Counted from the first letter of the stretch, positions 46,801-54,741 are shown. The stretch: 64,000 bases of DNA from Komarekiella delphini-convector SJRDD-AB1 (GCF_014831675.1 NZ_VJXY01000035.1:17090-81089), one strand, 5' to 3'. Translations and numbers: made by a program. The notes: a model not told the origin generated them from the sequence alone.

Positions 46801-48159
46801 TTACTCCGCTCCAAACTTCGGTGACTCGTGACTCAGGACTGTTTTAGTTAACCTTTGATAAATTGTGCCCAAAGCATCAGCATCACCGACATTACCAGGA
46901 AACAGCACCACGGGCAAATTAGGAAACTGGGAATGATCAGATGGCGTTATCACCATTGAACAACCAGCTAGTATTTGACCGAGTAAGCGTGCTGAATTTA
47001 AGGCAAGACCAGTACTTAAGACATCATTTGAAGTAATGCCACCTTTGCTGATTAAGAATCCTATATTAGATGGTAAGCCGCGCACAATATCCATCAATAA
47101 ACCTGAAACCTTTGCCCCAAAATCCAACCGTGTCTTGACATCCTTGAAAGACAGTTCTTGGCGGCTGGTATAAACTACTGGTGTTTTGCCAGCATCGTGT
47201 ACCGCCTTTGCACTTTCCAGGATCTCGGTTAGCAGTGTAGCAGATTGATTTGCCTGATCATCAAGTAATCGTCCTACATTCACCTCAATTCCCACGGTTC
47301 CCTCAACTTGCAATAGTGCCTCTAACTGCTGAGTTGTCTTTTTAACATGGGAACCAACTATAATCGCACCTGGTTTGCCTTGTCGTACATACTGTGCCAT
47401 ATTTTCGGCGGTAATAGGTTGAGGAGGTAACGCCGCTAAAGCCGTTAAGATACTGGCAGCACTGCGAAATAGAAAGCGTTTTCCTTGACTCGCCGCAGCT
47501 AGCACGTCTACTGCAAAGCGATTGAGATCATTTTGAGTTTCACCATCTACAACAGCGCACTGATTATCAGTAAGTTTCAACAAGCGTTCCAGGCTACCAG
47601 CGCGAATATCGGCTAGTAAAAATCTTTCCACAGCCTCCGCACTAATCCGCCCTTGAGTCTTTTCCTCAACATACTTAGGCAAATAACTGTGATGATAGGC
47701 GAAGACTGAATCACGAGCAAACTCAGTTTCATGCACTGGTTTTGGCACGCCATCAATAATCAAATAATGTATGCTGTCGCGGGTGATACGTCCACCCTCA
47801 AAAAATGCTGGCACGAGAAAATGAGCGTCAAATGGCCCGAGTTCTTGGGCGATCGCATCTGTTTCAATCGGGTAATGTCCCCGCAAAGTAGAATCAGAAC
47901 GGCTAACAATCAGAAAATCGTCGATTCCTTCAGCATTTAAGGCGATTTTTAGGTTCTGGCAAACTTCTTTGGTAACAGATGCGGCTGACTCTGGAGGTAA
48001 GGATCTGGTATTGGTCAGCACAAAGAAAATTGGCGAATCATCTCGTAACCCAGTGCGTAAAGTATCTACATCCCAGTGCATTAGCAGCAAGCAGCTGTGG
48101 ACTGTTTGAGAACCTGTAGGGTCATCATCCAGAACAATGATTTTTGGTTTGTTGGTCAT
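46801..48159 (-). CDS. Four-carbon acid sugar kinase family protein (DUF1537)
   Basis: The 452-residue protein carries the N-terminal DUF1537 motif VLDDDPTGSQTVH (about residues 9-21), SRSDSTLRGHYPIE and the C-terminal nucleotide-binding part (ISKGGITSNDVLSTGL, FPGNVGDADALGTIY). Members (OtnK, DtnK, DenD-linked kinases) phosphorylate four-carbon acids such as erythronate or threonate. The exact substrate is open, and no dehydrogenase or aldolase partner lies nearby. Confidence 0.88.
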   Translation of the reverse strand: MTNKPKIIVLDDDPTGSQTVHSCLLLMHWDVDTLRTGLRDDSPIFFVLTNTRSLPPESAASVTKEVCQNLKIALNAEGIDDFLIVSRSDSTLRGHYPIETDAIAQELGPFDAHFLVPAFFEGGRITRDSIHYLIIDGVPKPVHETEFARDSVFAYHHSYLPKYVEEKTQGRISAEAVERFLLADIRAGSLERLLKLTDNQCAVVDGETQNDLNRFAVDVLAAASQGKRFLFRSAASILTALAALPPQPITAENMAQYVRQGKPGAIIVGSHVKKTTQQLEALLQVEGTVGIEVNVGRLLDDQANQSATLLTEILESAKAVHDAGKTPVVYTSRQELSFKDVKTRLDFGAKVSGLLMDIVRGLPSNIGFLISKGGITSNDVLSTGLALNSARLLGQILAGCSMVITPSDHSQFPNLPVVLFPGNVGDADALGTIYQRLTKTVLSHESPKFGAE

Positions 48160-48223
48160 TCTTGCTCATTTAAGTCAACGGGCGATTGTTTTTCAAAAAA
48201 GTTCTAATTAGAGAAACCTCTGC

Positions 48224-48886
48224 CTAGACTTTCTGCAATTTTCTAATCTCTGCTTGCACATCGAGGGCAATCTGCAACGATTGATTTAGCAGTTGAGCGT
48301 ATTCGCCGGCCTGACTACTAACTTGTAAGGCTTGTAAACTAGCTAAATTATTGACAAATAACTCTTGGTTATTAGCAAGCAATTTTTTATTATCTCGCAA
48401 AATTCGTTCTGTTTTCAGCGCTCGTACTAAATCTTCTCTAATAAGTTGTAAGGCGGCGGTCACTTTACTTCGGTCATTTATGCTGCTTTGAGAGTTACCT
48501 GATGCTGCCAATTGGTCATTAACATCTATGGCTTCAATCAGAGTATGATATTTATCGACTTCATCTAAAAGTATTGTTAATCCTTCAGGACAGGTCAATT
48601 GTCGCCAAAGCGATCGCCCAACTAATATCGGGATTGGTACTAAAATTAGTAAGAGGATTCCTAGTCGAATCGAAGAACCAATAGTTGGCAAAATAATAAA
48701 CGCATAAATAAAGCCAACAATTATTGGGGTTAGTGCCAGCGTCACCAGCGCTTCACTGAGCAAAAACCCTAATCGCTTCTTACTATCTCGCAGAACAGAA
48801 GGTCGAAAAACGTCTTCTGGATCGAATCCAGTCAAGCGTCTCAGTTCCCCTTTGCTAATTTCTAAGCTTATTAAGTCCGGCTGCAC
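48224..48886 (-). CDS. Membrane protein with C-terminal coiled coil, unknown
   Basis: A 220-residue protein starting at GTG 48886. Two membrane helices are seen at about residues 45-95 (LVTLALTPIIVGFIYAFIIL and LGILLLILVPIPILVG). The rest is a long helical, coiled-coil-prone region (VTAALQLIREDLVRALKTER, NNLASLQALQVSSQAGEY). It lies 83 nt after the CHASE2 kinase on the same strand and could be part of its transcript. No family is recognised. Confidence 0.7.
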   Translation of the reverse strand: MQPDLISLEISKGELRRLTGFDPEDVFRPSVLRDSKKRLGFLLSEALVTLALTPIIVGFIYAFIILPTIGSSIRLGILLLILVPIPILVGRSLWRQLTCPEGLTILLDEVDKYHTLIEAIDVNDQLAASGNSQSSINDRSKVTAALQLIREDLVRALKTERILRDNKKLLANNQELFVNNLASLQALQVSSQAGEYAQLLNQSLQIALDVQAEIRKLQKV

Positions 48887-48969
48887 GGCTGGATACTCCT
48901 GATAGAAGCGCGAGTTGCGTATTTATTTTAATCGGGTTTGGTGTGGATGAATTTCTTTAGCCAAATCGA

Positions 48970-50916
48970 CTAGGGTAAACGCCAACTCAGTGTGACTCGC
49001 ACTTGTCCATCAGGCAAAGCTAACATCTGCCATGCACCATCTGGAAGTTCAGCAGCGATCGCATCCATCATTTTAGTGCCATAGCCACCTTTTTTGCGTC
49101 CATAGGTAGTAGATTCTACAATCGAGGCATCATTGGCGATCGCCAAAGTACATCTGACTCCCTGTTGCCCTAAACTAATACACACTTGGGTAGCAGTACC
49201 GTGAGGTGGTTGGGCGTGTTGGATTACATTATTCAGTGCTTCGCGGAAAAAGCGGTAAATTTCCTCTCGGTGTTCAATCCAAACACTGTTTAATTCTGGT
49301 TCTTGGAGAGGTTGAAGTTCTTTAATCACTGTTAAAGTTAACTTTCCAGACTTGACCAAATCTTGCAGCGTGGTGCTAATTCCTACATCTAACCCTTCTC
49401 GTAATGCTAGAGTCACTTCCATTTTTCCAGCTAAGACACGAATATTACTCAATTTTTCTCTAATTTCTTGCCCTAAAGCTGTCAACTTTTCTAAAATTAA
49501 ATCTACATCTAAATCAGGTTCCAATTCTATTTTATCCATCACCAGCTTCAAATCTTGCAAAGCCCCATCATGGATATCAGAAGCAATGCGATGAAGGATT
49601 TTACGTGTGCGGGAAAGAATAGCTTCTTGTTCAGCCGCTTTTAGCTGCGTAATTTGATAGTTTTGCAGAGTAATAATTTCTTTTTGTTGTCCAAAAATGA
49701 AATAGATAAAAATAGATACTCCTGTTGCTACCCACACAAAAAGAGGCAAAATTATTGATAATATCCACTTACATTTCCAAAGAATTAAACATCCTCCAAA
49801 GTAAGAGCCAAATAGTACTAAAAATAAACATAATAAATGCCATTTTTGATACCTATAAATACCAACAGTAAACAAAACCGCTCCGAAAATAATGATTATT
49901 AATTCGACCCATTGCGGCGGAATTTGTAAAAATGAATCTGTCATCAAACTGGCAATGAGGTTAGCCTGAATTTCTACGCCGGCCATGCTGTCACCTTTTG
50001 GTGACAGCATGGCCATTGTATGTATGTTGTTCCCTTCTGCAAAACCAATGAGAACAACCTTGCGGCCTACTTTTTGAGACAGTTGGCTACCAGACACAAC
50101 CAAACATTTTTTATCTTTGCTGGGCTGACAAATAGATGTTAGTTCTAAAGAAGGGAAAGTTCCGGCCTTACCCCAAAAGTTAATTTTTACCTGATGTGGG
50201 ACTTGAGTAAATTTTGAGGATAGATAAACTTTTTTCTCTTGCTGTTCAAACTTTTCTAAAGCTAAAAGAGCAGCAGATTTAAAAGTTTCAACTTGATTAC
50301 TTCCATGCGAGATAAAGAACTGACCAACCAAGTGAGAGCGCCGAGCCGTACTACTTAAATTTCTAGAAAATTCTGCTTCAGGTTCGTATTCAAAAAATCC
50401 CTGAATAGTATGAGGAGGAATTAAAGGTTGAAATTGTTCGCCATCAAAAGGGATAAGATGATTATAAATTAAAAAATTTTGTTTTTTAATATTAGAGATT
50501 GGATTGGTGCGCGTCACTAAAACAAGTCGATTGCTATGATTTTGCACCAGATTTTTTAGAGGTCTATTTATTGGTTCAGTAATTTTGATTGGGTAATCAA
50601 ATTCTGGTGGTTCTCGCCAGTCATTGCGGAGGTTCAAAACAACGACAGATGCACCTGCTTCTAAAAGATGCTTAACTAAATCTGCATAGAAAACTCGCCC
50701 TAAAGATAGCATTTGATTTGCTAAATCCTTTCTTTGAATTTTCACTAAAATAATTTCTTTCGGCGGAGATTTTGGGTAATGCAATCTCAGTAAAGTATCC
50801 TGAAGCTGTAACTCTAATTTCTGAACTAAAGGAATTTGGGAGAAAATGAAATTATAAAATACACCGCAACCAATTCCTAAACTGAGAAATTTAATTTGCC
50901 AACCTCTGCGCCACAT
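48970..50916 (-). CDS. CHASE2-domain sensor histidine kinase (NarL-partner type)
   Basis: The 648-residue protein has an N-terminal membrane helix, an extracytoplasmic CHASE2 domain (residues ~30-330, with ASVVVLNLRNDWREPPEFDY and GRKVVLIGFAEGNNIHTMAM), three further helices (~335-415), then the transmitter. The H-box is RIASDIHDGALQDLKLVMDK, as in HisKA_3/DHp kinases that partner NarL/LuxR regulators. The ATPase shows REALNNVIQHAQ (N-box) and GYGTKMMDAIA. CHASE2 senses an unknown external signal. The gene follows a small secreted protein by only 4 nt. A LuxR-type regulator sits at 54771. Confidence 0.9.
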   Translation of the reverse strand: MWRRGWQIKFLSLGIGCGVFYNFIFSQIPLVQKLELQLQDTLLRLHYPKSPPKEIILVKIQRKDLANQMLSLGRVFYADLVKHLLEAGASVVVLNLRNDWREPPEFDYPIKITEPINRPLKNLVQNHSNRLVLVTRTNPISNIKKQNFLIYNHLIPFDGEQFQPLIPPHTIQGFFEYEPEAEFSRNLSSTARRSHLVGQFFISHGSNQVETFKSAALLALEKFEQQEKKVYLSSKFTQVPHQVKINFWGKAGTFPSLELTSICQPSKDKKCLVVSGSQLSQKVGRKVVLIGFAEGNNIHTMAMLSPKGDSMAGVEIQANLIASLMTDSFLQIPPQWVELIIIIFGAVLFTVGIYRYQKWHLLCLFLVLFGSYFGGCLILWKCKWILSIILPLFVWVATGVSIFIYFIFGQQKEIITLQNYQITQLKAAEQEAILSRTRKILHRIASDIHDGALQDLKLVMDKIELEPDLDVDLILEKLTALGQEIREKLSNIRVLAGKMEVTLALREGLDVGISTTLQDLVKSGKLTLTVIKELQPLQEPELNSVWIEHREEIYRFFREALNNVIQHAQPPHGTATQVCISLGQQGVRCTLAIANDASIVESTTYGRKKGGYGTKMMDAIAAELPDGAWQMLALPDGQVRVTLSWRLP

Positions 50917-50920
50917 CTGA

Positions 50921-51283
50921 TTACGGTTTGAGAAAGAGACGATAGCGAATAATCCGATCGGGATTATTTTGAGACAAGCTGACTCCTAACTCATTCCCTG
51001 TTTGGACAAATTGCCAAGTTCCAGCATTCATATTTACAGTTCCATTGAGACCTGTAGAGTTATTTAGCTGGAATGGTGGTTCATTTTTTGAAGGGCCAGA
51101 GAGGAATTGCACATTTTTGTCTGTAATCTCTAATTTTAACTCAACTAAGCCACCTTCACCAGTACCACTGACAATTCTGCCTGTTCCTGACCAAATTTGT
51201 TTAGCAAAGGCGGGTGAACTGAGTCCCCACAGTAAAGATACTGTGGTGAGGATAACATGCAGTCTTCGTATAGGGAATTTCAT
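50921..51283 (-). CDS. Small secreted protein coupled to the CHASE2 kinase
   Basis: The 120-residue protein has a signal peptide (HVILTTVSLLWGLSSPAFAK) and a compact beta-rich mature part (IWSGTGRIVSGTGEGGLVEL, GTWQFVQTGNELGVSLSQN). Its stop lies 4 nt before the kinase ATG, so the two are co-translated. A periplasmic ligand or signal-binding accessory of the kinase is a reasonable guess, made from position only. No family is recognised. Confidence 0.75.
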   Translation of the reverse strand: MKFPIRRLHVILTTVSLLWGLSSPAFAKQIWSGTGRIVSGTGEGGLVELKLEITDKNVQFLSGPSKNEPPFQLNNSTGLNGTVNMNAGTWQFVQTGNELGVSLSQNNPDRIIRYRLFLKP

Positions 51284-51485
51284 AATTGGAGCCTGAACCA
51301 GGATAGCCGATAGAAAATCATGCTCTCACACTTAGCAGAATAGGGTTTTGAGATGGGTTCGTAAGTCTGCAAATTATTTTGCGGGAGTTCGCACGGTTTT
51401 CTGCGGTGATACTCGTAGATTTTTTGAATGGGTAAAACTAATCTCAGTAAATGCAACAGGTTAGACCTCGGTGGCGATCGCAATT

Positions 51486-51515
51486 ATTTCAAGTTGAGGT
51501 GAAATAGGTCAGAGC
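51486..51515 (+). repeat. 30-bp direct repeat, copy 1
   Basis: ATTTCAAGTTGAGGTGAAAT followed by AGGTCAGAGC. It recurs with one mismatch at 53019-53048, the two copies flanking the secreted lectin-like gene. ATTTCA/TGAAAT is a small internal dyad. Copy 1 lies about 60 nt upstream of the 51575 start codon. Confidence 0.75.
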
Positions 51516-51574
51516 AACCGCTTTCTTGAACTAATAACTTGCTATTTCACTATAATTTTTGGAAAAACAAGCAT

Positions 51575-52696
51575 ATGAATATAAAACTATCAAATACTCT
51601 TGCTTCCGGAGCGATTTCTTTCCTAGCTACTACAGGAGTAGTAATTTCCCTGCAAAACCAAGTATTTGCTCAAAGTAACAATTGTCCAGCAACTCCTAAA
51701 ATTGGCTATAGATGTTACGAAGATTTAAAGCTAAGTGCTAGAACTGGTTATGGTGAACCCCCGAACACAAATGCAAAAACCTATAGTCCTCGAGACGGAT
51801 ATAGGCTAATGAAATATGAAGAGATTGTTCATTCTAAGTTTGGATCAGGGGGTGGTCTTAATGTTGATTTAGTAAGGGGAGGTTCAGTTATTAATATTCG
51901 TAAAGTAATTACTGATGAGAACAAGATTTTATTAGATAGAAAAAGCAGGGCTGAATCATATGCCCAATGGTCTATTCGTGTTGGCGGGGAAACTGAAACA
52001 ATTGAGAAGGCTATACAGGAAAATAATTCTAGATTGGCGCTTCTAGAAAAAAGTTCCAGCAATGTGGATAGGGTTAATGTATCTGTTACCGTAAGTGGTC
52101 GATGTACTCGTGTTGTTCTTGGCACTTGTGTCGATAATCAAGGAGGTAAATACGAAGGTACAATAAGATTCCAACTTGAATACGTAGGAACTCCTGCTAC
52201 TATAAGTGCAGCAAATAATGGCGTTATTAAGAGAATAGATGCCGCTCTTCTGCGGTTTGAACAAGAAGCACAAGCTATTAGACAACAACAACAACAACCT
52301 CAACAATCGCCGCAACCTCAACAACCTACATCCAGTTCTGCCTGTGTCTCTGTTGATTCAAGAAGTGGATGGCAACATTTTAATCTTCCTGGTAGTTTTA
52401 CTAAAGTAGCAAGTATCAGTGGAGGTTGGAGTGTTGATACTCGAAACTATTCTTCAGTCGGTTCTTCTGGGCATAGTGGAGCTGATGCTCAGGCTCTCGA
52501 ACCTTACAACCAGTACAAATTTGACCAAAAATTTCCTTTTGGTGCTTTGTTAATGGGAAGTGGACAAGGGACATTGTGGATTCAAAATGCTGTATCTTTT
52601 AATGGTTCTTTTGGTGCAGTGGATATGAGAATTAACGATGCTGACAATGCACTTGGTGATAATGGAGGTTCCCTCCAAGTATGCTTCGGTAACTAA
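51575..52696 (+). CDS. Secreted protein with LecA/PA-IL-like C-terminal domain
   Basis: From ATG 51575 the 373-residue protein has a signal peptide (LASGAISFLATTGVVISLQ, cleavage near VFAQ). A Cys-containing domain of unknown fold follows (to about residue 225; SGRCTRVVLGTCVDNQGGKY), then a Gln/Pro linker (QQQQQPQQSPQPQQP) and a C-terminal ~115 residues. That last part has KFPFGALLMGSGQG..LWIQNA and INDADNALGDNGGSL. The final block resembles the calcium- and galactose-binding NDxxxxxGDNxGS end of PA-IL lectins. If so it binds sugars outside the cell. An in-frame TTG at 51539 is less likely. The lectin link is a motif-level inference. Confidence 0.7.
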   Translation: MNIKLSNTLASGAISFLATTGVVISLQNQVFAQSNNCPATPKIGYRCYEDLKLSARTGYGEPPNTNAKTYSPRDGYRLMKYEEIVHSKFGSGGGLNVDLVRGGSVINIRKVITDENKILLDRKSRAESYAQWSIRVGGETETIEKAIQENNSRLALLEKSSSNVDRVNVSVTVSGRCTRVVLGTCVDNQGGKYEGTIRFQLEYVGTPATISAANNGVIKRIDAALLRFEQEAQAIRQQQQQPQQSPQPQQPTSSSACVSVDSRSGWQHFNLPGSFTKVASISGGWSVDTRNYSSVGSSGHSGADAQALEPYNQYKFDQKFPFGALLMGSGQGTLWIQNAVSFNGSFGAVDMRINDADNALGDNGGSLQVCFGN

Positions 52697-52873
52697 CCTG
52701 TCAAACTAGAGCCTCATAACAACTATGGTGCATAAGATGGTAGGAAGATATTGGTAGTGAGTTTGAGATTGTCTGCCGCAGGAGAAACGATCGCGCTCTT
52801 TATAACCTTTCCAACACATATTTAGTGCTAGTAGGTTGCTGAGAGCGATCGCACTTTCCACTACACGTCAATC

Positions 52874-52906
52874 AGATCCCCGACTTCTTGAAGAAGTCGG
52901 GGATCT
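52874..52906. repeat. REP palindrome, copy 1
   Basis: Arms AGATCCCCGACTTCTT and AAGAAGTCGGGGATCT separated by one base form a perfect 16-bp hairpin. This is one of four copies around the REP-associated transposase gene. It lies 21 nt downstream of a HIP1 octamer at 52845-52852. Confidence 0.9.
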
Positions 52907-53018
52907 AGTCTCCTACTTTCTACGGCACGATGATTGTATGCGATCGCACTTTCTATCGCACATCTTGCACCCATAAAAATTGATGTAATTCAATCACTAA
53001 ATTACCGCGATCACCATA

Positions 53019-53048
53019 ATTTCAAGTTGAGGTGAAATAGGTGAGAGC
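53019..53048 (+). repeat. 30-bp direct repeat, copy 2
   Basis: ATTTCAAGTTGAGGTGAAAT followed by AGGTGAGAGC matches 51486-51515 with one difference. It runs straight into the small dispersed repeat at 53047. Confidence 0.75.
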
Positions 53049-53072
53049 GATGCCTACGGCGGTAAGCTACGC
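53047..53072 (+). repeat. Small dispersed repeat splitting a HIP1 site, copy 1
   Basis: GCGAT, then an 18-bp insert GCCTACGGCGGTAAGCTA, then CGCACTTTTC. Removing the insert restores GCGATCGCACTTT, which is seen intact at 52845. It is followed 21 nt later by a REP palindrome. Confidence 0.85.
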
Positions 53073-53093
53073 ACTTTTCATGACACGTCATTC

Positions 53094-53126
53094 AGATCCC
53101 CGACTTCTTTAAGAAGTCGGGGATCT
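53094..53126. repeat. REP palindrome, copy 2
   Basis: Same 16-bp arms as copy 1 with a single T between them. It ends 10 nt from the 3' end of the RAYT coding region and may also terminate its transcript. Confidence 0.9.
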
Positions 53127-53136
53127 ATATCCCAGG

Positions 53137-53709
53137 CTAATCATCTAGCAACAGTCTTTTGAAGCCAGTGCTATCAGGTAGGTTATGATCCGCCAAAAAT
53201 TGCTGATAAGCTGACTCTTGCTCAATCTGCGTTTTAATATACTCTGTTTTGGGTAGTGTTCCTGCTCGTAAACCTGCATACTCCAAATAACTGGAAAACT
53301 CCCATTCTCCGGGTTGCTGTACCAGTCCTGCTTTCACTGGATTTAAATGAATATAGCGTGAGAGATTGACTAGATAATCAGTTTCTAAAATTTCAATACT
53401 TTGAAACCTTCCCTGAAATAATACACCAGAGCGGTTAAAACGCTTATTAATTGCCTTTGTGTAGGAAAGGGAGAGAGATTTCATGGCATCAGACAGGGTT
53501 TCATCTCTCAAATAAACCAAAAAATGATAATGATTGGGCATTAAACAGTAAGCAACAATATCTACTGCATTAGTGATCAGATGTTCTTTTATCAAGCGGA
53601 GAAAATAAATATAATTTTCACGCTCAAAGAAAATCATTTGGCGATTGTTACCCCGATTATAGACATGATAAAAGTTGCCAATTTGCAAGGTAATTTGTCG
53701 TCGCGGCAT
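53137..53709 (-). CDS. REP-associated tyrosine transposase (RAYT, TnpA_REP)
   Basis: A single-strand transposase/nuclease of the Y1 HUH superfamily, thought to mobilise REP palindromes. From ATG 53709 the protein has 190 residues (TTG at 53715 is the alternative). It has NFYHVYNRGNNRQMIF at the start, the HUH pair in CLMPNHYHFLVYLR (His near residues 60 and 62), the FQGRFQSIEI block, and the catalytic Tyr in SRYIHLNPVKAGL near 119. All key residues are intact. REP copies lie 10 nt from its 3' end and 62 nt from its 5' end, as in self-contained RAYT-REP units. Confidence 0.93.
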   Translation of the reverse strand: MPRRQITLQIGNFYHVYNRGNNRQMIFFERENYIYFLRLIKEHLITNAVDIVAYCLMPNHYHFLVYLRDETLSDAMKSLSLSYTKAINKRFNRSGVLFQGRFQSIEILETDYLVNLSRYIHLNPVKAGLVQQPGEWEFSSYLEYAGLRAGTLPKTEYIKTQIEQESAYQQFLADHNLPDSTGFKRLLLDD

Positions 53710-53771
53710 AGGCAAGAATCTGAAGTGTTGCCTTTAGTATTCCCTTTTAACACATCAGTTACTTCAGCTTC

Positions 53772-53804
53772 AGATCCCCGACTTCTTAAAGAAGTCGGGG
53801 ATCT
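53772..53804. repeat. REP palindrome, copy 3
   Basis: Same 16-bp arms with a central A. It lies upstream of the RAYT gene (5' side on the minus strand), about 62 nt from its start codon. Confidence 0.9.
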
Positions 53805-53811
53805 AGGGGAA

Positions 53812-53838
53812 GCGATGCCTACGACGGTATAACTACGC
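53812..53838 (+). repeat. Small dispersed repeat splitting a HIP1 site, copy 2
   Basis: GCGAT, then GCCTACGACGGTATAACTA, then CGCACTTTTG. It is a 19-bp variant of the insert in copy 1, 7 nt after REP copy 3. Confidence 0.8.
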
Positions 53839-53862
53839 ACTTTTGATGTAATCGACCACAGA

Positions 53863-53888
53863 GCGATGCCTACGGCGGTAAACTACGC
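53863..53888 (+). repeat. Small dispersed repeat splitting a HIP1 site, copy 3
   Basis: GAGCGAT, then GCCTACGGCGGTAAACTA, then CGCACTTTCC. It is nearly identical to copy 1 and lies only 24 nt after copy 2. Confidence 0.85.
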
Positions 53889-53956
53889 ACTTTCCATACA
53901 CGATAATTTTAGGCGAACACTACATTTTTATTAACTCAATAAGTCTTAAAAACTAA

Positions 53957-54649
53957 ATGAACTTTTTGCAATCTCTAAGGGTAATAATCCTACTTAATCT
54001 TTTAGGATTATTTACAATAAATATTAAATCTGCCCAAGCAAACTCCCAGCAATGTTATCAACAAGCATTACCTACCTTTGCTAATTCGTATACGGCTGAT
54101 TTAGTAGCATGGATGTGTCAAGGAGCTACATCTACCATACCAGCCCAATGTTTTAAAGCAGCACTTCCTACTTTTTATGATAATCAAGTTGCCAAACGAG
54201 CAGCTATGGTATGTAAAGGAGCTACATCTATAGCACCAGGAAAATGTTTTATTGAGACTATAGGTACTTTTTATAACTCTGAGTCAATTGAACGGGCTTT
54301 TAAATTATGTAAAGTCAATTCTAATACTTCCAACAGTAATTCAGGTATTTATGGTGCGTGGGCTGTACAGAATGGCAGGTGGAATGGAATTTTACGAATG
54401 CAAGGAAACACTGGAAGAATGGTACTAGTTACTAAGACTGGTGCATCTGTAGAACAAAAGATGACTCTCAATATAAACCCTGAAGGTGGATATATTCTTA
54501 ATGGAGAAGTTTTAACAAGGTATGTGCGTGAAAGATACAATGCTGATAATTTTTATGTTCAACAGTTTTCTCAAGATTCAATTTCTATAAAGAATTGCGA
54601 TAATGGTGGAAATTGCAATTCTGTAACTTTGATTTATTTGGGAAAGTGA
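53957..54649 (+). CDS. Secreted protein with a 32-residue two-cysteine repeat
   Basis: The 230-residue protein has a signal peptide (VIILLNLLGLFTINIKSAQA). Three tandem repeats follow, with Cys at 33, 54, 65, 86, 97 and 118. The spacing is a strict 21-11-21-11-21, giving a 32-residue unit of the form C(Y/F)xxALPTF...MCxGATSxxPxx. Each unit could close one disulfide. A C-terminal ~100-residue beta-rich domain follows (IYGAWAVQNGRWNGILRMQG, SIKNCDNGGNCNSVTLIYLG). The family is not recognised. It stands alone between repeats. Confidence 0.78.
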   Translation: MNFLQSLRVIILLNLLGLFTINIKSAQANSQQCYQQALPTFANSYTADLVAWMCQGATSTIPAQCFKAALPTFYDNQVAKRAAMVCKGATSIAPGKCFIETIGTFYNSESIERAFKLCKVNSNTSNSNSGIYGAWAVQNGRWNGILRMQGNTGRMVLVTKTGASVEQKMTLNINPEGGYILNGEVLTRYVRERYNADNFYVQQFSQDSISIKNCDNGGNCNSVTLIYLGK

Positions 54650-54708
54650 GATATAAGCGCGATCGCACTTTCGGTGACACGATGATTATAAGCGATGCCT
54701 ACTCATTC

Positions 54709-54741
54709 AGATCCCCGACTTCTTTGAGAAGTCGGGGATCT
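54709..54741. repeat. REP palindrome, copy 4
   Basis: Same palindrome, with one mismatch next to the loop. It is preceded by GCGATGCCTAC (about 54692), the left end of the small dispersed repeat, here cut short and joined to TCATTC and the REP. It lies 29 nt before the response-regulator gene. Confidence 0.88.

Larger units (their letters stand above)
52697..53136. other. Repeat-filled gap between the lectin-like gene and the RAYT gene
   Basis: No gene is present. The gap holds HIP1 octamers (52845, 52938), two REP palindromes (52874-52906, 53094-53126), the second 30-bp direct repeat (53019-53048) and a small dispersed repeat (53047-53072). The sequence between a HIP1 site and the REP (GCACTTTCC..ACACGTCA.TCAGATCCCC) is repeated in both halves with equal spacing. 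Confidence 0.8.

Noticed and set aside
46596-46814. 72-codon minus-strand ORF between minC and the DUF1537 gene
   Set aside because: It overlaps both neighbours, its composition is odd, and it includes the CGGAGGAAACCTCCG hairpin; it is a chance frame.
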